Assembly (NCBI RefSeq): GCF_900141745.1
Contig: NZ_FSRM01000001.1
Coordinates: 2,914,001-2,978,000, forward strand
Reading direction: 5' to 3'
DNA length: 64,000 nt
From: Paraburkholderia phenazinium
GTDB taxonomy: Bacteria > Pseudomonadota > Gammaproteobacteria > Burkholderiales > Burkholderiaceae
A model generated the notes under the pieces. The model had not been told where the DNA came from. It was given only the letters and a program-made list of their open reading frames with translations, and searched no databases. This document shows, in pieces, positions 57,565-64,000 of this stretch. Every line of letters starts with the position of its first letter. Positions within the stretch are counted from its first letter, which is position 1. The translations under genes and the position numbers were made by a program.

Positions 57565-58625
57565 CGCTGCGCTCCGCAGGCGGGCGGTGCGCCACAGTTG
57601 CGCGCCGCCGGACCGGACCCCACGATACGCACGCCGTGGGCAGCAAGCAGGGCGTGCGCGAGGTTGCCGCCGAGCGCCTCGGACAGCCCGGCATACGCCA
57701 CCGTCAGACGCGGGTTGACCTCGATCACAATCGGGCCGCGCGACGCATGCCACACCACGTCGATGCCGACGAAGCCGCGCAGCCCCGGCAGCGCCTGAGC
57801 CACGCGCTGCGCGAGCGCGCCGAGCATGCGGCCCTGGTCGCCAGCCAGGTCGATCTGGTTGACCATCACGCCATCGAATTCCACGATGTGCGGTTGCTGC
57901 TGCGCCGCATCGCCTTCGCTCAGGCTGATTTGCTGCCGGTTGATGCTGACGAGTTCAACGCCGTCGCCGTGGCAGATCAGCGAGAGGCTGAGCGGCTCGC
58001 CGTCGACCCATGCCTGCAGCACCGGATTGCGCGCGGCGGCGGCACGTGCGTCGTATTCGGCACAGGCGTCGGCAAAATTGTCGAATACGAAGGTATCGAG
58101 ACCGCCCGCGCCGTCGTCCGGTTTCACGACCCAACGGCTGCCCGGTTGTCCGGCGGCCTGTCCGGCGAGCTGTCCAGGTTCGACAGCCGGCGTCGTGGCG
58201 ATGCCGTGCGCCATCAGGCACGCCGCAGTCGCGCTCTTGCTCGACGCCACGCGGATCGATTCTTTCGAACAGCCAAGCCAGCGCGCGGCGCCCACCGCGT
58301 CGTACAGATGCAGCAGCAAACCGTCGCACTCCGGCGCGATGATCCACGCGTAGTCGTGCTCGCGAGCTACCCGCGCGACAAAAGCGGTCATCGACTCGCC
58401 TTGTGCGGCCCTACAATGGACGCGCGACGATGCGACGGTTTCAAAACGGGAACTCGCGAAGCTCACGTCCACTCCGTCGAGTTCCCGCAGGTCGCTCACC
58501 AGTGCGTCACGCATCACCCGGCCTTCGACGATCAGCGCGCTCAGGTCGGCCAGACTTCCCGCGCCGGCATGTGCCGGATCGATGCCGCCACCGGTGAGAT
58601 ACTCGAAGACAAAGATCTTGGTCAA
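57561..58625 (-). CDS. mfnD: ATP-grasp ligase, MfnD-like
   Basis: A 354-residue ATP-grasp protein beginning KIFVFEYLTGGGID, the start shared with tyramine-glutamate ligase MfnD. ATP-binding: WVVKPDDGAGGLDTFVFD; metal end: IVIEVNPRLTVAYAGLSEALGG. No ATG fits before residue 38; the best start is TTG at 58625. The longer GTG frame runs antisense through the HisA-like gene. It probably ligates glutamate to tyrosine or tyramine in methylofuran; the amine partner is unknown. Confidence 0.72.
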   Translation of the reverse strand: MTKIFVFEYLTGGGIDPAHAGAGSLADLSALIVEGRVMRDALVSDLRELDGVDVSFASSRFETVASSRVHCRAAQGESMTAFVARVAREHDYAWIIAPECDGLLLHLYDAVGAARWLGCSKESIRVASSKSATAACLMAHGIATTPAVEPGQLAGQAAGQPGSRWVVKPDDGAGGLDTFVFDNFADACAEYDARAAAARNPVLQAWVDGEPLSLSLICHGDGVELVSINRQQISLSEGDAAQQQPHIVEFDGVMVNQIDLAGDQGRMLGALAQRVAQALPGLRGFVGIDVVWHASRGPIVIEVNPRLTVAYAGLSEALGGNLAHALLAAHGVRIVGSGPAARNCGAPPACGAQR

Positions 58626-58639
58626 AGGAGCGCGCCCCC

Positions 58640-59413
58640 ATGCAGGTGATACCGGTTCTCGATCTGCTCGACGGCCACGTGGTACGCGCGGTGCGCGGCG
58701 AACGGACAGCCTATCAGCCGATCCACTCACCGCTTGCCGCTACCAGCGAGCCGCTTCACATCGCCCGCGCCCTGCTTGCTGCAAGCGGCGCACGGACGCT
58801 CTATATCGCCGACCTCGGCGCGATCCTTCAGCAAGGCGCTCACGTCGAGACGCTCGCTGCACTACGTGCCGCCCTGCCCGGCACTGACATCTGGCTCGAC
58901 GCGGGCTATGCCGACTATGCGTCGATGCATGCGCTGTTCGCGCGTATCGAAGAAACCACCCGGCGCAACAGCCTCGACGGCACGCGTCCGTCTGCTCCGC
59001 ACGGTCTCGCGACGCTCGTGCCGGTGTTCGGCAGCGAGTCGTTGCTCGACATCGACGCACTACGCGCCGCTGAAGCCGCCAGGCTTTCTCCAATCCTTTC
59101 GCTCGACCACCGCGCCGGTCAACTGATCACGGCTACGTCTTCGCTCACCCCAGCCGGGCACACCTCGGCATGGTGGCCCCGCAGGGTGATCGCGATGACG
59201 CTCGATCAGGTAGGCAGCTACGACGGTCCCGACCTCGCCACGTTCGAACGTATCCGTGCCCATGCTCCCACGCATACCGCCGTGATCGGCGCGGGCGGCA
59301 TTCGCCATCGCGAGGACATGGCAGCGGCGGCCCGCACCGGCGCTTCGGCATGGCTTGTGGCGTCTGCGCTGCACGATCGCCGTATAGGCCTGCCATTCGT
59401 CGAATCAACATAG
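58640..59413 (+). CDS. HisA-like TIM-barrel protein of C1 clusters
   Basis: A 257-residue protein of the HisA/HisF fold: VIPVLDLLDGHVVRAVRG at the N-terminus, TLYIADLGAI, DIWLDAGYAD, ILSLDH and VIGAGGIRHREDM. It is not a normal histidine gene, as no his genes are near; homologues are conserved in H4MPT/methylofuran clusters. AAAGGAG precedes the ATG. Its start is 14 bases from the divergent mfnD-like start. The reaction is unknown. Confidence 0.8.
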   Translation: MQVIPVLDLLDGHVVRAVRGERTAYQPIHSPLAATSEPLHIARALLAASGARTLYIADLGAILQQGAHVETLAALRAALPGTDIWLDAGYADYASMHALFARIEETTRRNSLDGTRPSAPHGLATLVPVFGSESLLDIDALRAAEAARLSPILSLDHRAGQLITATSSLTPAGHTSAWWPRRVIAMTLDQVGSYDGPDLATFERIRAHAPTHTAVIGAGGIRHREDMAAAARTGASAWLVASALHDRRIGLPFVEST

Positions 59414-59462
59414 GCGTGCTATACAACTTTCATGCCAATCGCCGGAGAAGCCGTGGCTGTAA

Positions 59463-59491
59463 ACAAACGGCAAGCTAAAGGTGCCGTTTGT
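59463..59491 (+). terminator. Stem-loop after the HisA-like gene
   Basis: A perfect 10-bp stem (59463-59472 with 59482-59491) and a 9-base loop. The right arm ends in GTTTGT without a longer T-run, so termination is probably partial. It separates the HisA-like gene from fhcB, which has its own promoter candidate. Confidence 0.55.
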
Positions 59492-59672
59492 GACACTCTG
59501 CTCCAGATTGACACACAACCTGTGCGGAGCAATGCGGCGCGCCCGTTGCACAGCCGACACATTGCGTGCAGGGCAGCGCGCATATCGCGACGGTATCGAT
59601 CCTTTTAAGCGCAAGGCCACATAAGCGGCGCGCGATGCGTCGCGCACCTCGCTATGGCATCTGGACTCAAAT

Positions 59673-59687
59673 CGGCATGGAGCTTGC
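59673..59687 (+). promoter_or_regulatory. Sigma-54 promoter candidate for fhcBADC
   Basis: CGGCATGGAGCTTGC, the same 15 bases as before pqqA, with the GG-N10-GC core and a TTGC -12 box. Counting 12 bases on gives a start near 59699, two bases before the fhcB ATG, which would leave almost no leader. Confidence 0.45.
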
Positions 59688-59700
59688 TAAAAGTGCGGCC

Positions 59701-61077
59701 ATGCACCTCTCGCCCATCGATCCATCGTCCACGACCCCATCGGCCACGGCCCACGTTCCTGCCTCGTCGCTAACGCGCGACTGGACTTGCCCGTTCTGCC
59801 CGCTGCTGTGCGACGACCTCGTAGTCGAGTCGCATGACGACGCCACGCTCACCGTGCCGGATATCGAATGCCGGCGCCTCACCCAGGCGCTCGCCTGCTA
59901 CAGCAGCGCGGATGCACAGTGCCGCAGCAGCGTCGACGGACACGATACGGATCTCGATACCGCGCTGGCTGGCGCGGCGCGCATCCTGTCGTCGGCACGC
60001 CGCCCTTTATTCGGCTCGCTGACCACCGATGTAGCCGGGACCCGTGCGCTGTACACGCTGGCCGCGGGCTGTGGCGCCATCCTCGATCATTGGCACGGCG
60101 ATGCGATGAGCGCGGCCACGCTTGCGTTGCAGGATCGCGGATCGTTCTTCACCACGCTGTCCGAGGTGCGCTCGCGTGCAGACCTGCTGGTGTTTTTCAA
60201 TTGCCAGCCGTCGCAGCGCTATCCGCGCTTCTTCACGCGCGCGCTGGCAGGCACAGAACAGACACGCGAGCTGGTGTTCGTCGGCTGCCCTCCCGATCCC
60301 GCCGCGGCCGGCCTGGCGAATACGCGAGTCGAAGCGATTCTTCCGGACAACGATCCTTTTGACACGCTCGCGCTCTGGTCCGCCCTTTGCGAAGGACGCG
60401 AGGCTCGTGCACTGCACGATAGCGCCGTAGACACGGCAGCGGAACTCGCCCGCCTGCAGGCACGCATCGCCGCCGCGCACTACACCGTGCTGGTCTACGA
60501 GACTGCCGCATTGCCCGGTCCGCACGCGGCCCTGCTCATCGAGGCCTTGAACCGGATCGTCAAGGCAGCCAACCGCACCGTGCGCGCGGGCTGTCTCGCG
60601 CTCGGCGGCGACGACGGCGCCTTGACGGTCAATCAGACCGTGGCGTGGCTCTCGGGTCTGCCGTTGCGGACGCGGGTCTCGACGCCCTCGCGGACCGCCG
60701 GCACGGCGCCGCTCGACTACGATCCGTACCGGTATCGCACCGGGCGGCTGCTCGCCAACGGCGAGATCGACGCGCTGCTGTGGGTCGCCAGCTTCGCGCC
60801 GCCGGTCTGGCCGCAAGCGCTCGATCAAACGGTGCCTGTGATCGTGCTCGGCCATCCTGCTCTGGCCGAAGCCGCGAAAGCGCGCGGCGCCGCTACCGTC
60901 TTTATTCCGGTCGCCACACCTGGGATCGATAGCGCCGGTCATCTGTTTCGCGTCGACGGCCCGGTCGTGATGCCGCTTGCCTGCGCACGCAGCGTTGGAC
61001 TGCCCTCGGTGGCAACGATCGCGGAGCGCCTGGCGGCGCAGCTCGATGCCCAGCCCGCCCCGCAGGTGCAGCCATGA
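59701..61077 (+). CDS. fhcB: Formyltransferase/hydrolase complex subunit FhcB
   Basis: A 458-residue homologue of formylmethanofuran dehydrogenase subunit B. The N-terminal CPFCPLLCDD Cys cluster is retained, but the later region lacks an obvious Cys or Sec molybdenum ligand, as expected for the bacterial hydrolytic Fhc complex, where FhcB is mainly structural. Starts at 59566 and 59677 are also in frame; 59701 is preferred because homology starts about 25 residues later and the others fall in or before the promoter candidate. It overlaps fhcA by four bases. Confidence 0.9.
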   Translation: MHLSPIDPSSTTPSATAHVPASSLTRDWTCPFCPLLCDDLVVESHDDATLTVPDIECRRLTQALACYSSADAQCRSSVDGHDTDLDTALAGAARILSSARRPLFGSLTTDVAGTRALYTLAAGCGAILDHWHGDAMSAATLALQDRGSFFTTLSEVRSRADLLVFFNCQPSQRYPRFFTRALAGTEQTRELVFVGCPPDPAAAGLANTRVEAILPDNDPFDTLALWSALCEGREARALHDSAVDTAAELARLQARIAAAHYTVLVYETAALPGPHAALLIEALNRIVKAANRTVRAGCLALGGDDGALTVNQTVAWLSGLPLRTRVSTPSRTAGTAPLDYDPYRYRTGRLLANGEIDALLWVASFAPPVWPQALDQTVPVIVLGHPALAEAAKARGAATVFIPVATPGIDSAGHLFRVDGPVVMPLACARSVGLPSVATIAERLAAQLDAQPAPQVQP

Positions 61078-62774
61078 GTCTCATCCGGCTCAAGGGCGGC
61101 AGGATCTTCGACCCGGCCAACGGCGTCGACGGCGAGCGCCGCGATCTGGCGATCCGCGACGGCCGCATCGTCGACGTGCCCGCCACGATGCCGGCCGATC
61201 GCGAATATGACGCCACCGGCATGATCGTGATGGCAGGCGGCATCGACATGCACTCGCATATCGGCGGCGGCAAGACCAATCTCGCGCGCCTGCTGCTCCC
61301 CGAGGATCATCGTAACGATCCTGTGCGCGAACCCGCGTACGACGCGGTGCAGGACGCAAACGGCCGCTACCTGAGGCTGCCGTCATGTGGAGTCTGCACG
61401 CCCGGCACGCTCGCGACCGGCTACCGCTACGCCGAGATGGGCTATACGGCCGCCTTCGAGCCGGCCATGATGCCCTCCAACGCGCGTCATACGCACCTTG
61501 AGATGGGCGACACCCCGATCATCGATCACGGCGCGTACGTCATGCTCGGCAACGACGAGCTGTTCCTGCAGATGCTCGCCGCCCGCGACGATTTCGAGCG
61601 TCTGCGCGACTACATCGGCTGGACGATCCACGCGAGCAAGGCGCTCGGCGTGAAGGTCGTCAATCCTGGCGGCATCTCCGCGTTCAAGTTCAACCAGCGC
61701 TCGCTGAACGTCGACGAGCCGCACGTGCATTACGGCATCACGCCGCGCGATGTGCTGCACACACTGTCGCGCGCGTTGACCGAGCTGCGCGTACCGCACC
61801 CGCTCCACGTACACGCCAGCAATCTGGGCGTGCCCGGCAACATCGATTCGACCATCGCCACCATGGATGCCGCCGACGGTCTGCCGATCCATCTCACGCA
61901 TATCCAGTTTCATAGCTATGGCACTGAGGGTCCGCAAAAATTCTCGTCGGGCGCCCGGCAGATCGCAGAGGCGGTGAACGCACGGCCGAACGTGTCGATC
62001 GACGTCGGCCAGATCATCTTCGGACAGACCGTTACGGCCTCGGGTGACACGATGATGCAGTTCCGCAACACACCGCTCGGGCGGCCGCACAAGTGGGTGG
62101 TCGGCGACATCGAATGCGACGCGGGCTGCGGCGTGGTGCCGTTCCGCTATCGTGAGCAGAGCTATGTGAATGCATTGCAATGGATTATCGGCCTCGAGAT
62201 CTTCCTGCTGGTCGACGACCCGTGGCGCGTCGCGATGACGACGGATCATCCGAACGGCGGCCCGTTCACGAGCTATCCGCACCTGATCCGTCTCCTGATG
62301 GATAAGTCGTTTCGCGATGAGCAGCTCGCAAAGCTTAATGCCGACGCCCAGGTGGCGAGCGCGTTGGCACAACTGACGCGCGAGTTCTCGCTGTACGAAA
62401 TTGCCATCATCACGCGAGCAGGACCGGCGCGCCTGCTCGGCCTGCGCGACCGCGGCCATCTCGCCGCAGGCGCTGCGGCGGACATCGCCGTCTATCGCGA
62501 CGACCCGGATCGCGAGCGCATGTTCACGTCGCCGGCCTATGTATTCAAGGACGGCGAACTCGTCGCTTGCGACGGCACGCTGGTCGCCACGCCGACGGGC
62601 GGCATCCATTTCGTCTCGCCTGACTTCGACCGCGGCATCGAGAAGACACTGCGCGCCTATAGCGGCGCCAACCTCGCGAGCAACTTCGCGCACGCTGCCA
62701 TCAGCGACGACGAGGTTTGCAACTGCTGCCGCGGCGGCAGGCTGCTGCCCGTCGAATGTCTCGCCAACGGCTGA
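61074..62774 (+). CDS. fhcA: Formyltransferase/hydrolase complex subunit FhcA
   Basis: A 566-residue amidohydrolase that splits formylmethylofuran to formate. Visible: IRLKGGRIFDPANG, the metal HxH in GGIDMHSHIGGGK, KVVNPGGISAFKF with the candidate carboxylated Lys region, HVHASNLG, HLTHIQFHSYG and TTDHPNGGPF with the catalytic Asp. The C-terminus has a CNCCRGG cluster. It lies inside fhcBADC. Confidence 0.95.
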   Translation: MSLIRLKGGRIFDPANGVDGERRDLAIRDGRIVDVPATMPADREYDATGMIVMAGGIDMHSHIGGGKTNLARLLLPEDHRNDPVREPAYDAVQDANGRYLRLPSCGVCTPGTLATGYRYAEMGYTAAFEPAMMPSNARHTHLEMGDTPIIDHGAYVMLGNDELFLQMLAARDDFERLRDYIGWTIHASKALGVKVVNPGGISAFKFNQRSLNVDEPHVHYGITPRDVLHTLSRALTELRVPHPLHVHASNLGVPGNIDSTIATMDAADGLPIHLTHIQFHSYGTEGPQKFSSGARQIAEAVNARPNVSIDVGQIIFGQTVTASGDTMMQFRNTPLGRPHKWVVGDIECDAGCGVVPFRYREQSYVNALQWIIGLEIFLLVDDPWRVAMTTDHPNGGPFTSYPHLIRLLMDKSFRDEQLAKLNADAQVASALAQLTREFSLYEIAIITRAGPARLLGLRDRGHLAAGAAADIAVYRDDPDRERMFTSPAYVFKDGELVACDGTLVATPTGGIHFVSPDFDRGIEKTLRAYSGANLASNFAHAAISDDEVCNCCRGGRLLPVECLANG

Positions 62775-62792
62775 CCCAATGGCCCACATACC

Positions 62793-63764
62793 ATGAGCGC
62801 CCCGGCGACCCTGCAGATCAACGGCACCACGATCGACGCCACCTTCGCGGAAGCGTTTCCGATGAAGGCGACCCGGCTCGTCATCACCGCCCACACGCCG
62901 GCGTGGGCGATGAACGCCGCCATCTCGCTGACAGGGTTCGCGACCTCGGTGATCGGCTGCGGCTGCGAGGCCGGCGTCGAACGAACGCTGAGCGCCGGAG
63001 AAACGCCGGATGGCCGCCCTGGCGTGACGGTGCTGCTGTTCGCGGTGTCGTCGAAGGAATTGGCCAAACAGATCGAACGGCGCGTCGGACAATGCGTGCT
63101 CACGTGTCCGACCACCGCCGTGTATGGCGGCATCGATCCCGAGACGAGCCGCGCACCGCTTTCCGATCGGGCATCGCTCGGCAGCGGGCTGCGTTTTTTC
63201 GGCGACGGCTGGCAGATATCGAAGATGCTCGGCGACACGCGTTACTGGCGTGTGCCGGTGATGGACGGCGAGTTCGTCTGCGAGGAGACGGCGCTTACCG
63301 TCAAAGCCGTGGGCGGCGGCAACCTGATCCTGCTGGCGCGCGATATCGACGCCGCACTCGCCGCCGCCGAAGCCGCGGTCGCGGCGATGCGCAGGCTGCC
63401 GAACGTGGTCATGCCGTTCCCGGGCGGCGTGGTCCGGTCGGGATCGAAGGTCGGCTCGAAATACCAGGGCGCGAGCGCGTCCACCAACGACGCCTTCTGT
63501 CCGACCCTCACGGGTCTCTCCGCGCGCAGCGAACTGGGCGCGGAAGTCGGGTGCGTGCTCGAAATCGTGATCGACGGGCTTACCGACGCCGATGTCGGCG
63601 CGGCGATGAGCGCGGGTATTGGCGCAGCCGTCAGGCTCGGAAGTGCGGCGGGCCTGCTGCGCATTTCGGCGGGCAACTACGGCGGCAAGCTGGGACCTTA
63701 CCACTTCCATCTGCACAGCCTCGCGGCGAGCGCCGCAGCGGACTTCGACGGGAGCCGCGCATGA
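62793..63764 (+). CDS. fhcD: Formylmethanofuran-H4MPT formyltransferase FhcD
   Basis: A 323-residue transferase moving the formyl group from H4MPT to methylofuran. It begins LQINGTTIDATFAEAFPMKATR; GFATSVIGCGCEAG, CPTTAVYGG, DGEFVCEE and GAAVRLGSAAGLLRISAGNYGGKLG follow, as in archaeal Ftr. It lies 18 bases after fhcA and its TGA overlaps the fhcC ATG. Confidence 0.96.
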   Translation: MSAPATLQINGTTIDATFAEAFPMKATRLVITAHTPAWAMNAAISLTGFATSVIGCGCEAGVERTLSAGETPDGRPGVTVLLFAVSSKELAKQIERRVGQCVLTCPTTAVYGGIDPETSRAPLSDRASLGSGLRFFGDGWQISKMLGDTRYWRVPVMDGEFVCEETALTVKAVGGGNLILLARDIDAALAAAEAAVAAMRRLPNVVMPFPGGVVRSGSKVGSKYQGASASTNDAFCPTLTGLSARSELGAEVGCVLEIVIDGLTDADVGAAMSAGIGAAVRLGSAAGLLRISAGNYGGKLGPYHFHLHSLAASAAADFDGSRA

Positions 63765-64000
63765 GTCTTCGCATCACCCTGCGCGTGACAACGCCACCCG
63801 GCTTCCGCGTCGACGCGTCCGCCTTGCTGCCGGCGACGCTGGCGGCGATGAGCACGGCGGAAATCGAGCGCATTGTCCTACCCGCGGGCAATGACAGGTG
63901 TAACGTGGGCGATGTGTTCGACGTGTCGCGCAGTGAAGCCGCCGCTGAATCTGCTGCGCCGCACAGCGGCGCTACCCTGGTGATCGAAAACGCGGCGCCA
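63761..64000 (+). CDS. fhcC: Formyltransferase/hydrolase complex subunit FhcC, partial
   Basis: The first 80 codons, cut by the window end. It starts MSLRITLRVTTPPGFRVDAS with ATGA overlap to fhcD, and has IERIVLPAGNDRCNVGDVFDV, the usual start of FwdC/FhcC before its beta-helix repeats. The rest lies outside. Confidence 0.9.
   Translation, partial: MSLRITLRVTTPPGFRVDASALLPATLAAMSTAEIERIVLPAGNDRCNVGDVFDVSRSEAAAESAAPHSGATLVIENAAP

Noticed and set aside
61383..63716. Very long minus-strand open frame opposite fhcA and fhcD
   Set aside because: High GC leaves few stops on the antisense strand. The predicted protein is Arg/His-rich without domains, while the plus strand encodes clear FhcA and FhcD.

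Overview
The window is high-GC betaproteobacterial DNA. Housekeeping genes of Burkholderia/Paraburkholderia type (holB, tmk, mltG, ygfZ, tatD) sit beside an unusually complete set of genes for oxidising methanol to CO2 and fixing that CO2. Red-type RuBisCO with CbbX, an archaeal-type tetrahydromethanopterin (H4MPT) pathway, and XoxF with no MxaF point to a Paraburkholderia-like autotrophic methylotroph. This genus call is inference from gene content; no 16S or other taxonomic marker is present.

Layout. (1) 0.5-17 kb, ordinary genome: SYLF lipoprotein, glycosyltransferase, AAA ATPase, otsA, Rap1a-like protein, exported ankyrin protein, tatD, GNAT, holB, tmk, mltG, ygfZ, NRDE protein, then a lipid/xenobiotic-type block (HSL esterase, SDR, MDR reductase, PaaI thioesterase, Dabb protein). 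(2) 17-20 kb: a PQQ alcohol dehydrogenase carrying the lanthanide Asp, a diheme cytochrome c and an exported ankyrin protein form one operon. (3) 20.4-25.8 kb: mxaRSACKL, tightly overlapped, without mxaF, mxaI or mxaG. (4) 26-31.7 kb: xoxF, xoxG, xoxJ, an unknown exported protein, a CbbR-like LysR regulator and a second unknown exported protein. (5) 32.2-45.4 kb: H4MPT pathway and cofactor genes (pcd-like, mptG, mtdB, ATP-grasp, mch, RimK-like ligase, citG-like, fae, unknown exported protein, folB-like, sigma-54 activator, dmrB, DHPS-like). (6) 45.4-53.7 kb: Calvin operon cbbLSXFPTA. (7) 54.1-64 kb: pqqA (24 codons), DUF447, mfnB, then mfnDFE-like genes on the other strand, a HisA-like gene and fhcBADC (fhcC cut by the window end).

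How it works together. XoxF oxidises methanol in the periplasm with PQQ and a lanthanide, and XoxG takes the electrons. Fae, MtdB, Mch and the Fhc complex carry formaldehyde to formate on H4MPT and methylofuran. Formate would be oxidised to CO2 by enzymes outside the window, and the cbb operon refixes it. Genes for making PQQ (precursor only), H4MPT and methylofuran are interleaved. No serine-cycle or RuMP gene is seen.

The observation I would follow first is regulatory. Sigma-54 type (GG-N10-GC) promoter candidates lie upstream of the pcd/mptG/mtdB run, mxaR, pqqA and fhcB. The pqqA and fhcB sites share an identical 15-base core. A sigma-54 activator of the AcoR type is encoded inside the island, overlapping dmrB. 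This suggests one C1 regulon for metal/PQQ enzyme maturation and the H4MPT/methylofuran pathway.
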